From NCBI RefSeq assembly GCF_014058705.1, contig NZ_CP059692.1, positions 2,919,001-2,983,000 on the forward strand: a stretch of 64,000 nt of DNA, given 5' to 3'. A program made the translations under genes and the position numbers. The DNA comes from Aureimonas mangrovi. Its GTDB lineage: Bacteria; Pseudomonadota; Alphaproteobacteria; Rhizobiales; Rhizobiaceae. Every line of letters starts with the position of its first letter. The stretch's first letter is position 1. Of the stretch, positions 10,081-18,578 are shown in pieces. The notes under the pieces are model-generated. The model did not search any database. It saw only the letters and a list, made by a program, of their open reading frames with translations, and had not been told where the DNA came from.

Positions 10081-10671
10081 ATGAGCGAAACGTCCCGCCG
10101 CATCTTCTCGCTGGCCGACTTCCTCGTCTGGGAGTCGGAACAGGAGCGGCGGTTCGAGCTCGTCGACGGTGAGGCGGTGATGATGGCCGGCGGCACGCAG
10201 GCGCATGCCCTGATCGCCGCGAATATCGTCTCCGCGCTTCGCTCGCGATTGCGCGGCTCGTCATGCCGCCCTTCCGGCTCCGACATGCGCGTTCCGATCC
10301 CGGCGACCGGCAATTCCCGCTACCCGGACGTAACGGTCGACTGCGGGCGCTACGATCCGACGTCGAACGATGCGAGCGAACCGGTGATCCTTTTCGAGGT
10401 CCTTTCAGACTCGACCGGGTGGTACGACCAGGCTCGCAAGCTCCGGGACTATGACAACGTCCCGTCCGTGCGTCAGTATGTCTGCGTCTCGCAGTCCGAA
10501 TGTTGCGTCCCGGTCTGGGAGCGCGATGCGTTGGGTCGGCTCGTGCCGGAGGACGTCCTGCTCGACGGCTCGCTCAGCCTCGCTCTGCAAGACGGTCCCG
10601 CCGATCTGCCGCTGGCAGAGATCTACGAGGACGCCGGGCTCCTGCAGGGCTCAGGCAGCCACGCCGTCTAG
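10081..10671 (+). CDS. Uma2-family (DUF820) PD-(D/E)XK nuclease-like protein
   Basis: 196 residues. The Uma2 fold is recognisable from RRFELVDGEAVMMAGG near residue 22, RYPDVTVDCG near residue 81 and PVILFEVLSDST near residue 101. The last two carry the Asp and Glu expected for a PD-(D/E)XK active site. Uma2 proteins are abundant in cyanobacteria and scattered elsewhere; their substrate is mostly unknown. It is encoded 19 bases after greA and four bases before the lpcC start. There is no partner gene suggesting defence or toxin-antitoxin function. Confidence 0.8.
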   Translation: MSETSRRIFSLADFLVWESEQERRFELVDGEAVMMAGGTQAHALIAANIVSALRSRLRGSSCRPSGSDMRVPIPATGNSRYPDVTVDCGRYDPTSNDASEPVILFEVLSDSTGWYDQARKLRDYDNVPSVRQYVCVSQSECCVPVWERDALGRLVPEDVLLDGSLSLALQDGPADLPLAEIYEDAGLLQGSGSHAV

Positions 10672-10675
10672 ACCC

Positions 10676-11767
10676 TTGTCCGGCCCGTTTCTCGACCCTG
10701 CCGAAATCCTCGTCGTCGCGCCGAATTTCAAGCGGCGCCTGTCCGGCGTCACCTCCACCATCGTTCAGCTCGTTCCGCTGCAGGCTCGTTCGCTGGGCAT
10801 CGTCGCCTTCGGGCCGGGCCTGCCGGATACGCTGCCAAAGCTGCGCTTGCGCGATCTGCCGACCCTCTTCCGCACGCCGTCCGGGCGCCCATTCCGCATC
10901 TGGCACGCGCGGCGCAATGTCGAGATGCTGCCGGGCATCGTCATGCGCGATGTCCTGCGCATGCCGCTCAGGCTCGTCTTCACCTCCGCGTCGCAGCGCG
11001 AGCACACCGGGTACACGCGCTGGCTGATTGCGAAAATGGACGCGGTGATCGCGACGTCCACGCGCACGTCCGCCTATCTGAAGGTGCCCTCGACGGTCGT
11101 CACCCACGGCATCGACCAGACGCGGTTTCGCCCGCCGGAGGATCGGATGGAGGCCCGCCGCGCGCTCGGTCTGGATCCGGCGTTGCGCACCGTCGGCTGC
11201 TTCGGGCGCATCCGGCACCAGAAGGGCACGGACCTCTTCGTCAACGCGATGATCGATCTCCTGCCCTCGCGGCCCGGCTGGCAGGCCGTGGTGGCTGGCC
11301 GCGCCACCGAGGCGCACGGCGCCTTCCTCGCCGACCTCAGGGCGCGCGTGGATGCAGCGGGCCTTTCCGAGCGCATCCGCTTCGTGGGCGAGCACACCGA
11401 CATCGAGAACTGGTATCGCGCGCTCGATCTCTTCATCGCTCCGCAGCGCTGGGAGGGATTCGGCCTGACGCCGCTTGAGGCGATGAGCTGCGGCGTGCCG
11501 GTGGTCGCGAGCGATGTCGGCGTCTTCTCGGACGTCGTTGCCGCCGGCACCGGAGCGATCGTGCCGGCGGACGACCTCCCCGCGATGATCGCCGAGAGCG
11601 CGGCCTTCATGGACGATGCGGCGCGGCTGGAGGGCGCGGGCCTCGCGGCGCACGAACATGCGCTCGCCCGCTTCCCGCTGGAGCGCGAGGCCGCCGAGAT
11701 CGGCGCGGTCTACGAGGCCTTATGGACTTCGGAGAAGTCCGAGGGCTCGAACCGAATCCGGCGGTAA
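10676..11767 (+). CDS. lpcC: LPS core mannosyltransferase, LpcC type (GT4)
   Basis: GT-B glycosyltransferase of family 4 that adds mannose to Kdo in the rhizobial LPS core. Strong resemblance to LpcC comes from the N-terminal VVAPNFKRRLSGVTSTIVQL and the WHARRN and HTGYTRWLI segments. The C-terminal donor domain has CFGRIRHQKGTDLFVNAM and the GT4 nucleotide-sugar motif EGFGLTPLEAMSCG. 363 residues if translation begins at TTG 10676, just after the Uma2 stop. No ATG occurs before the conserved N-terminus, so a TTG start is the best choice, though the Shine-Dalgarno is poor. The 3' end overlaps the convergent GT25 gene by 58 bases. Confidence 0.88.
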   Translation: MSGPFLDPAEILVVAPNFKRRLSGVTSTIVQLVPLQARSLGIVAFGPGLPDTLPKLRLRDLPTLFRTPSGRPFRIWHARRNVEMLPGIVMRDVLRMPLRLVFTSASQREHTGYTRWLIAKMDAVIATSTRTSAYLKVPSTVVTHGIDQTRFRPPEDRMEARRALGLDPALRTVGCFGRIRHQKGTDLFVNAMIDLLPSRPGWQAVVAGRATEAHGAFLADLRARVDAAGLSERIRFVGEHTDIENWYRALDLFIAPQRWEGFGLTPLEAMSCGVPVVASDVGVFSDVVAAGTGAIVPADDLPAMIAESAAFMDDAARLEGAGLAAHEHALARFPLEREAAEIGAVYEALWTSEKSEGSNRIRR

Positions 11768-12504
11768 TCCGTCCCCGCGAGCCTTCCGAGATGATGCGGC
11801 AGGAGCGCGACCTGCGCGCCGAACCGCCGCAGCCGCTGCACTGTCGTCGTCCGTTGCCTGCCGCGCGGGGCCTGAAGATGGCTGCGCCCGTCGATCTCGC
11901 CGCTCAAGCCGCGATCTTCCAGAACGGAAAGCTGCACGGCCCCGGCGGGCTCGCAGACATAAGCGAGGAGCCCTGCCCCGTGCAGCATGGCGTCGGCGGG
12001 GCCCGCGCGGTCCCCGGCCATCGAGAGAAGGCGTTGCGCCCCTTGCGGCCACACGACGTAGGCGGCCGAGCCGGCCTTGTCGCGCAGGCAGCGCACGGCG
12101 CTGACGCCATCGGCCAAAGGCCGCTCGCTGCCGCGCCGCAGGAATCGACGCTTGCCGTAATCCTCCAGGTTCAGGACCTCGATGTCGGACAGCGCCGACG
12201 CCGCGGCGAGGACTGCCGGAAGGCGCGGCGAGAACACCGCGTCATCCTCGAGGATCACCGCGGGCGCGTCCTCGCGCACGACGCGCTCCCATTGCCCCTT
12301 GTGCGAGAGAAAGCAGGCAACCTCGCCGGCGCTCATCGGTCGCTGCCATGATGCCGCGAGGCGCGCGAGCTCGCCGGGGTCGATCTCACCACCGTCGACC
12401 GCCCGCACACGCTCCATCGCAAGGCCGTGCCGCTCGCCCTGCCGCTCCATGAAGGCGCGGCGCTCGGCGGCGCGGTCGAGATTGATGAAGCGGATGGGAA
12501 GCAC
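11710..12504 (-). CDS. Glycosyltransferase family 25 protein (LPS biosynthesis)
   Basis: 264 residues with the GT25 pattern: N-terminal IRFINLDRAAERRAFM, then SAGEVACFLSHKGQWERV and the donor-site APAVILEDDAVF. GT25 enzymes add galactose or related sugars to LPS or LOS. Start taken as GTG 12504, with GGGA nine bases upstream; TTG 12513, overlapping the trkH stop, is the alternative. Either way it is coupled to trkH. The 3' end runs 58 bases into the convergent lpcC gene, so two LPS glycosyltransferases face each other. Confidence 0.85.
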   Translation of the reverse strand: MLPIRFINLDRAAERRAFMERQGERHGLAMERVRAVDGGEIDPGELARLAASWQRPMSAGEVACFLSHKGQWERVVREDAPAVILEDDAVFSPRLPAVLAAASALSDIEVLNLEDYGKRRFLRRGSERPLADGVSAVRCLRDKAGSAAYVVWPQGAQRLLSMAGDRAGPADAMLHGAGLLAYVCEPAGAVQLSVLEDRGLSGEIDGRSHLQAPRGRQRTTTVQRLRRFGAQVALLPHHLGRLAGTDYRRIRFEPSDFSEVHKAS

Positions 12505-12509
12505 GCCGG

Positions 12510-13985
12510 TCAATCCCGCCAGAAGCCGGGCGTCAGAAGGATCAGCACTGTGACGATCTCCAGTCGCCCGACGAGCATCAGGAAGGACAGGATCCAGAGC
12601 GAGCCGTTCGGCAGGGCCGCGAAATTGCCCGCCGGGCCGACAAGCGGGCCGAAACCGGGGCCGACATTGCCGATCGCCGAGAGCGCGGCGGAGAAGGCGG
12701 AGATGAAGTCGATGCCGAACAGGGTCAGGAGAATCGTGCCGGCGATCGTCAGCGCGAAATAGAGAACGATGAAGATGATCAGCGTCTCGATGGCGAGCTG
12801 CGAGATGTCCGAGGGCCCGTATTTCAACGGTTGGATCGAGTGCGGCCGCAGGAGGCGCCGGAAGTTGGCGCGCACCAGCGTGAACAGAACGATGATGCGC
12901 TGCATCTTGATGCCGCCGGAGGTCGAGCCGGCACAGCCGCCGATGAACAGGGCCGGAAGGAGGATGCCGAGCGCAGCCGTCGGCCACAGCATGTAGTCCT
13001 GCGTCGAATACCCCGTCGTCGTGATGAGAGAGACGAGGTTGAAGAAGCCGGTCAGCAGGGCGGTGGGCACCGGCACGCCTTCGATGAAGTGGCGCACGGC
13101 CGACAGCATCAGCCCCAGCACGAGGCAGGTGGCCAGGAAGGCGAAGACCTGCGGATCGCGCCAGCGCTGCAGGGAGCGCGGCAGGAAGAAACGGATGTAC
13201 AGGACCGCCGGCAGCGCGCCGAGGATCATGAAGACGAGCGCCACCAGAAGCACGCTTGGCTGGTCGTAATGGCCGAGCGAGGCGTCGTGGGTGGAGAAGC
13301 CTGCCGTCGTCACCGTGGTCATGGCATGATTGACGGCGTCGAACAGCGTCATCCCCGCCATGTAGTACGCCGTCGCGCAGGCGAAGGTCAGGCCGCAATA
13401 GACCCAGACGAGCGCCGTCGCGAGCTGCGAGAAGCGCGGCAGCAGTTTTTCCGAGCGGTCCGAGTTCTCCAGCTTGAAGAGGAAAACGCCGCCCGATTTC
13501 AGCTGCGGCAGGATGAGGATCATCATGGCGACGAGGCCGACGCCGCCCATCCACTGCAGGAGCGAGCGCCAGAAGAGCAGGCCGCGCGGCATGTCGTCGA
13601 GCCCAACCAGCGCCGTGCCGCCCGTCGTGGTGATGCCCGAGACCGATTCGTAGAACGCCTTCTCGAAGGAGATCGGCACCTCCGAGAGATGGAACGGCAG
13701 CGAGCAGATGAAGGCGGCCGTCAGCCACACCGAGGTGACGAGCAGGAAGCCGAGGCGCGGCGAGGCCGAGAAGCGCCCTCCCCGCGTGCCCACCGCCACC
13801 AGTGCGCAGATCGAGGAGACGATGGCGCTGACGCCGACGAAGACGACCCAGTCGTCGTTGCCGTCCACATGGTCGATCAGCGCCGGCAGCAGCATGGCGC
13901 CGGCCAGCGCCAGGCCGAAGAGCGAGCAGACGTGGGCGACGGTCCTGAAGATGGAAATGCTCTCCGATCGGCTCGTGCCCGGCAT
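12510..13985 (-). CDS. trkH: TrkH-family potassium uptake membrane subunit
   Basis: Ion-conducting subunit of the Trk system, which works with cytoplasmic TrkA (not in this window). 491 residues, about ten or more membrane segments. The four selectivity-filter loops can be read: SGITTTGGTALVG, MTTVTTAGFSTHDA, SLITTTGYSTQDY and SAIGNVGPGFGPL. The usual length is about 480-490. The downstream GT25 gene starts at or overlapping its stop. Confidence 0.95.
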   Translation of the reverse strand: MPGTSRSESISIFRTVAHVCSLFGLALAGAMLLPALIDHVDGNDDWVVFVGVSAIVSSICALVAVGTRGGRFSASPRLGFLLVTSVWLTAAFICSLPFHLSEVPISFEKAFYESVSGITTTGGTALVGLDDMPRGLLFWRSLLQWMGGVGLVAMMILILPQLKSGGVFLFKLENSDRSEKLLPRFSQLATALVWVYCGLTFACATAYYMAGMTLFDAVNHAMTTVTTAGFSTHDASLGHYDQPSVLLVALVFMILGALPAVLYIRFFLPRSLQRWRDPQVFAFLATCLVLGLMLSAVRHFIEGVPVPTALLTGFFNLVSLITTTGYSTQDYMLWPTAALGILLPALFIGGCAGSTSGGIKMQRIIVLFTLVRANFRRLLRPHSIQPLKYGPSDISQLAIETLIIFIVLYFALTIAGTILLTLFGIDFISAFSAALSAIGNVGPGFGPLVGPAGNFAALPNGSLWILSFLMLVGRLEIVTVLILLTPGFWRD

Positions 13986-14058
13986 GAGGCCCGGCCACGC
14001 CGGGCCGGGCTCTCTTACATGATGATGCGCGAAACGAAAACGTCATCGCCACCGTGTC

Positions 14059-15843
14059 TCAGGCGGCGATCCCCTGTCGGTCGCACAGGCCGCGATAGAG
14101 GCCGTCCGCCTGCGCCAGAAGGTCCTGATGCGTTCCGTCCTCGGCGATGCGGCCGCGATCAAAGACGAGGATGCGGTCCAGATCGCGCACGGTGGACAGA
14201 CGGTGCGCGATGACGAGCGCGGTGCGGCCGGCCATCAGCCGCGTCATCGCCGCCTGGATCAGCGCCTCCGATTCCGAATCGAGGCTCGACGTCGCTTCGT
14301 CGAGGATCAGGATCGGCGCATCGGCCAGGAAGGCGCGCGCAAGCGCGATCCGCTGGCGCTCGCCGCCCGAAAGCTTCACCCCGCGCTCGCCGACCAGCGT
14401 GTCGTAGCCGAGCGGCAGGCGCTCGATGAAGCGGTCTGCGCTGGCCAGTTCCGCCGCGTGCTCGATCTCGGCGCGCGTGGCACCGGGTCGGCCGTAGGCA
14501 ATGTTGTCGCGCAGCGAGCGGTGGAACAGGATCGGCTCCTGCGGCACGATGGCGATCTGCCGGCGCAGGGTCGCCAGCTTCACGTCCGCGATGTCCTGCC
14601 CGTCGATCACGATGCGCCCGCCGGTGACGTCGTAGAGCCGCTGGATCAGCTTGACGAAGGTCGTCTTGCCCGAGCCCGAATGCCCGACGAGGCCGACGCG
14701 CTCGCCCCCTTCGATCGTCACCCACAGATCGTCGTAGAGCGGCGTCGCGTGCTGTCCGTAGCGGAAATGCACGGCCTCGAAGCGGATTTCGCCCGCACTC
14801 ACGCCCAGCGTTCCCGCCTGCGGCGCGTCCGCAACGCCGGGTGTCTCCTCGTAGAGATCGACCAGCTCCTCCATCTCGTTGACCGAGCGCTGAAGGTTGT
14901 TCACATGCATGCCGATCTCGCGCAGGTAGCCGTGCACCACGAAGTAGGTCGTGAGGACGTACGTCACGTCGCCAGGGCTCGCGCGCCCCTCAGCCCACAG
15001 CCACAGGGCCGTCGCGGCGATGGCGATGCGCATCGTCCACAGAAGCGCGTTCTGGATCGTGCCGGCATAGGTCGCGCGCATCCAGGCATGGCGCGTCATC
15101 CGCCGCCAGCGGCCGACGGCGAGCGCCAGCCGTTCTTCCTCGCGCGTTTCGGCGCCGAAGGCCTTGACCACGGCGTTGCAGGCGAGCGCATCGGCGAGGA
15201 CACCGCCGACCCGCGTGTCCAGCCGGTTGGCGACGCGCGCCGCCGGCGCGACGTAGCGTGTCGACAGGAGGATCGTCGCGATCACGTAGGCGCCCGCCCC
15301 CAGCGCCGTCACCAACCCCATCACCGGCCACGTCCAGCCGAAGAGCGCGACCGTGCCCACCAGCACCACCGCGGAAGGCAACAGCGCCAGGAGAAGGATG
15401 TCGTGCAGGAGGTCGAGCGACCAGGCGCCGCGCGTGATCTGGCGCACCACCGAGCCCGAGAAGGCATTGGCATGCCAGTCCGTCGAGAAATGCTGCACGC
15501 GCCCGAACCCCTCGCGGGAGACCCTGGACATGATGCGCAGGGTGAGCGGGATGACGAGGCTCCAGGCGACATGCCGGAAAAGGAGGAACGTCACGCCGAG
15601 ACCGACCATCGCGCCGAGCGCCGGCAAGGCGGCGGAAACGCCAGCAGCCGCATCGCCCGGATGAGCGGCGATCGCATCGACCATTCGTCCCGCAAAGACC
15701 GGCACGAGAATGTCGGCGATTGTCGCGACGGTGATCGTCACGGCGATTGCGCCGACCAGCAGGCGCTCGCGCGCCCAGTTGGAGACGGTGAAGGCGAGGA
15801 CGCGGCCAAGCGCGGAGGCGCGCCGGCGTTTCTTTGAGATCAT
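14059..15843 (-). CDS. ABC exporter, fused membrane and ATPase domains
   Basis: 594-residue half-transporter of the ABCB/MsbA type. A six-helix membrane domain spans about residues 25-320 and the ATPase domain about 350-594. Walker A is GHSGSGKTT, the signature is LSGGERQRIALARA, Walker B is PILILDEATSSLDSE and the H-loop is VIAHRLST, so it appears catalytically intact. One gene alone implies a homodimer. The substrate cannot be read; its neighbours are LPS glycosyltransferases and trkH. It shares no operon with the exporter pair at 57-60.8 kb. Confidence 0.9.
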   Translation of the reverse strand: MISKKRRRASALGRVLAFTVSNWARERLLVGAIAVTITVATIADILVPVFAGRMVDAIAAHPGDAAAGVSAALPALGAMVGLGVTFLLFRHVAWSLVIPLTLRIMSRVSREGFGRVQHFSTDWHANAFSGSVVRQITRGAWSLDLLHDILLLALLPSAVVLVGTVALFGWTWPVMGLVTALGAGAYVIATILLSTRYVAPAARVANRLDTRVGGVLADALACNAVVKAFGAETREEERLALAVGRWRRMTRHAWMRATYAGTIQNALLWTMRIAIAATALWLWAEGRASPGDVTYVLTTYFVVHGYLREIGMHVNNLQRSVNEMEELVDLYEETPGVADAPQAGTLGVSAGEIRFEAVHFRYGQHATPLYDDLWVTIEGGERVGLVGHSGSGKTTFVKLIQRLYDVTGGRIVIDGQDIADVKLATLRRQIAIVPQEPILFHRSLRDNIAYGRPGATRAEIEHAAELASADRFIERLPLGYDTLVGERGVKLSGGERQRIALARAFLADAPILILDEATSSLDSESEALIQAAMTRLMAGRTALVIAHRLSTVRDLDRILVFDRGRIAEDGTHQDLLAQADGLYRGLCDRQGIAA

Positions 15844-15846
15844 GGC

Positions 15847-16254
15847 AGCGATTCCCCGGACCGGCGCCCATCTGGTGCGGTCCGTTTCGAACGCATCGCG
15901 GCGCCCTCATGGGCTGCGGCGGGAGCGTCGATGTCCTGGAGGGGCCCTGTCGGGCCAGGCGTTTGTTCCGGGCGGCGCGCGGGTCAGCCGCGGCGCGGGA
16001 ACGAGCCGGTGGAGCCGGCCGGGCGGAGAGTTGCTGGTTCAGCCATGCGTGCTCTCCTTCTCGTCCAGGGGCCCCAGGGGAATGATTTGCCCATACCATC
16101 GGGTAGCGGCCCGCCGCAAGGCCTGTGGATCGCCGGACAAGCTCCGGCGCGCAGACGGCGCGCGTGTTGTGTCCCTCCGGCCCCTCACCTATTGAAGTTC
16201 GACATCGCGCCGCCGACCTTCGGGGCACGAAGCGACAGCCATCCGGGAAGCGCC
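15847..16254. other. Intergenic region between divergent ABC exporter and trxB
   Basis: About 400 bases. Apart from the 20-codon frame at 15984-16046 (minus), I see only a G/C-rich stretch around 16066-16080 (CAGGGGCCCCAGGGG) just upstream of that frame. No tRNA or clear terminator. Confidence 0.35.
15984..16046 (-). CDS. Possible 20-residue leader peptide
   Basis: A 20-codon reading frame (MAEPATLRPAGSTGSFPRRG) preceded by AAGGAGAG five bases before the ATG, one of the best Shine-Dalgarno sequences in the window. It lies 140 bases upstream of the ABC exporter on the same strand and could be a leader peptide for it. No run of a single amino-acid codon suggests attenuation. With high GC, short frames arise by chance, so this rests on the ribosome-binding site alone. 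Confidence 0.25.
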   Translation of the reverse strand: MAEPATLRPAGSTGSFPRRG

Positions 16255-17229
16255 ATGACCGAACGCCACGCCGAAGTCCTCGTCATCGGGTCCGGACCTG
16301 CGGGCTACACCGCCGCGATCTACGCCGCGCGTGCGATGATGAAGCCCCTGATCGTCGCCGGCCTGCAGGAGGGCGGCCAGCTCACCATCACGACCGATGT
16401 CGAGAACTATCCCGGCTTCCGCGATCCCATCCAGGGTCCGTGGCTGATGGAGGAGATGAAGGCGCAGGCTCTGCATGTCGGCGCCGAGATCGCCTCCGAC
16501 CTCATCGTCGACGCCGACATCTCGAAGCGCCCCTTCCGCCTCACCGGCGACAGCGGCACCGTCTACACATGCGACGCGCTGATCGTGGCGACGGGCGCGC
16601 AGGCCAAGTGGCTCGGCCTCGATTCCGAAGCCTTCTTCCAGGGCTTCGGCGTTTCGGCTTGCGCCACGTGCGACGGCTTCTTCTACCGCCAGAAGGACGT
16701 CGTGGTCGTCGGCGGCGGCAACACCGCCGTCGAGGAGGCGCTGTACCTCGCCAACATCGCCAGGACCGTCACGGTCGTGCATCGCCGCTCGGAGTTCCGC
16801 GCGGAGCGTATCCTGCAGAACCGCCTGATGGCGCTCGACAACGTCAACATCGTCTGGGATTCCGAGATCGCGGAGATCGTCGGCGCGCACAAGCCGATGA
16901 AGTCGGTGACCGGCGTGAAGCTGCGCCATCGCGAGAGCGGAGAGATCACCGAAGTCGCGGCGGACGGCGTCTTCATCGCCATCGGCCATGCTCCCGCCAC
17001 CGAACTCTTCCAAGGCAAGCTCAAGCAGAAGCCGGGCGGCTATCTCTGGGTGGAACCGGGTACGACGCGCACTTCCGTCGAGGGCGTCTTCGCGGCGGGC
17101 GACGTTGCGGACGACGTCTACCGGCAGGCCGTCACCGCGGCGGGGCTTGGCTGCATGGCGGCGCTGGAGGCCGAACGCTGGCTTGCGGAAACGCGCATTT
17201 CCGAGGGCGCCCGGCAGGCAGCCGAGTAA
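16255..17229 (+). CDS. trxB: Thioredoxin-disulfide reductase TrxB
   Basis: Flavoenzyme that reduces thioredoxin with NADPH. 324 residues. The FAD-binding GSGPAGYTAAIYAARA is at residue 11. The redox-active disulfide is C136-A-T-C139. The NADPH-binding GGGNTAVEEALYLANIA follows directly, and the C-terminal FAD motif is GVFAAGDVADDVYRQAVTAAG. The start agrees with the family N-terminus and GGGAAG lies upstream. Followed by an LsrB-type regulator, an order conserved in rhizobia, where LsrB takes part in redox control. Confidence 0.97.
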   Translation: MTERHAEVLVIGSGPAGYTAAIYAARAMMKPLIVAGLQEGGQLTITTDVENYPGFRDPIQGPWLMEEMKAQALHVGAEIASDLIVDADISKRPFRLTGDSGTVYTCDALIVATGAQAKWLGLDSEAFFQGFGVSACATCDGFFYRQKDVVVVGGGNTAVEEALYLANIARTVTVVHRRSEFRAERILQNRLMALDNVNIVWDSEIAEIVGAHKPMKSVTGVKLRHRESGEITEVAADGVFIAIGHAPATELFQGKLKQKPGGYLWVEPGTTRTSVEGVFAAGDVADDVYRQAVTAAGLGCMAALEAERWLAETRISEGARQAAE

Positions 17230-17338
17230 AAAACTGCCTATGCGGCAGGCTGAAATGCCTGTTGCGCATCCTTTAGACAATTGGCATGCAAATAGCGGTC
17301 CGCGAAGAGACCGGCGGGACGGGAGATAGAGACGGACG

Positions 17339-18235
17339 ATGGCGCTCGACTGGGACAAGCTGCGCATCTTTCATGCGGCAGCCGAGGCGGGCTCCTTCAC
17401 CCACGCCGCCAACGCCCTCAACCTTTCGCAATCGGCGATCTCGCGCCAGGTCGCAGCGCTGGAGCAGGAGATCGGCACCCCGCTCTTCCACCGCCATGCG
17501 CGCGGCCTGGTCCTGTCCGAGGCGGGGGAACTCCTCTACCAGACCGCGACCGACGTTCTCAAACGGCTCGAGACGGTGCGCATGCAGCTCACCGACACGC
17601 GCGAGAAGCCGCAGGGGCGGCTGCGCGTCACCACCACGGTCGGCCTCGGCTCCGGCTGGCTGACGCAGCGGGCGCAGGAGTTCCTCGAGCTCTATCCCGA
17701 ACTCGAACTGCAGCTCGTCTTCGACAACGAGGAAATCGACCTCACCATGCGGAAGGCGGACTGCGCCATCCGCCTGCGCCAGCCCCAGCAGCCGGACCTC
17801 ATCCAGCGCCGGCTCTTCACCGTGCACCTCCACGTCTACGCGGCCCCGTCCTATCTCCAGCGCTACGGACGCCCGGAGACGATCGAGGATCTCGACCGCC
17901 ACCGCATCATCACCTTCGGCGAGCCGGCGCCCGATTATCTGCGCAACCTCAACACGCTGGAGACGGTCGGCCTGCCGGACGGGCAGACGCGCCGCCCCAT
18001 TCTCCAGATCAACAACCTGATGGCGATGAAATCGGCGATCGAGCGCGGGATCGGCCTCGCGCTTTTGCCGGACTACATGATCGACAAGGAGTCCAAGCTC
18101 GTGCAGGTCCTGCCCGAGATGGAGATGCCGGCCTTCAACACCTATCTCTGCTACCCGGAGCAGCTTCGCGACGCCGCCAAGCTCAAGGTCTTCCGTGACT
18201 TCCTGATCTCCAAGGCCCGCACCTGGGCCTTCTGA
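17339..18235 (+). CDS. lsrB: LysR-type regulator, LsrB/VtlR family
   Basis: 298 residues. Winged HTH at residues about 5-60 (FTHAANALNLSQSAISRQVA), then a periplasmic-binding-like effector domain. Sequence and position (trxB upstream, AbcR-like sRNA downstream) match LsrB of Sinorhizobium and VtlR of Brucella and Agrobacterium. These control redox and envelope functions and, in Brucella and Agrobacterium, expression of an AbcR RNA. The family call is secure, the orthology strong by synteny; activation of the neighbouring sRNA here is inferred. Confidence 0.88.
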   Translation: MALDWDKLRIFHAAAEAGSFTHAANALNLSQSAISRQVAALEQEIGTPLFHRHARGLVLSEAGELLYQTATDVLKRLETVRMQLTDTREKPQGRLRVTTTVGLGSGWLTQRAQEFLELYPELELQLVFDNEEIDLTMRKADCAIRLRQPQQPDLIQRRLFTVHLHVYAAPSYLQRYGRPETIEDLDRHRIITFGEPAPDYLRNLNTLETVGLPDGQTRRPILQINNLMAMKSAIERGIGLALLPDYMIDKESKLVQVLPEMEMPAFNTYLCYPEQLRDAAKLKVFRDFLISKARTWAF

Positions 18236-18330
18236 AGCCAGCCACGAAAGTCTGCGAGCCATGCAGATCGGCATGGCTGCCCTTCGCAAAGTGCGCTGGC
18301 TGAACGGAAGCGTTCCGCTATGCTTGCCGT

Positions 18331-18424
18331 GTTCGGGCGCGGATTTCCTCCCATATCCGCCTCGAGCGTTTCCTCCCGAGGGTTTCGACCCTTCCTGCCG
18401 GGCCTTTGGGTCCGGCTTTTTTTT
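18331..18424 (+). ncRNA. abcR: AbcR-like (alpha-r15) trans-acting small RNA
   Basis: Predicted about 94-nt RNA starting seven bases after a TATGCT (18319-18324) with a weak TGGCTG -35. Hairpin 1 is a perfect GCGGAT/ATCCGC stem (18339-18344 with 18355-18360) whose loop shows TTCCTCCC. A second TTCCTCCC (18370-18377) lies in the loop of CTCG/CGAG (18361-18364 with 18377-18380). The 3' end is a terminator: GCCGGGCC-TTTG-GGTCCGGC (18397-18416) plus eight T. Two exposed anti-Shine-Dalgarno loops and a position beside lsrB are the hallmarks of AbcR1/AbcR2, Hfq-dependent repressors of ABC-transporter mRNAs in rhizobia. Only one copy is seen here, whereas several relatives carry two in tandem. Confidence 0.82.
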
Positions 18425-18578
18425 CGCTGTCGAAAAGGCTCGGCCGAAACTCTCGCCGCGCCTTCGGCATATTCCGCGAGCTTGTACGCACGGGACGGGC
18501 TAATCTCCCCCGCAGCTTCCCCGCGTCACCGCGCGCGAGCGGCTCCCCGAGCCGCCTCTTCCAAGGACGTTTCATTCC

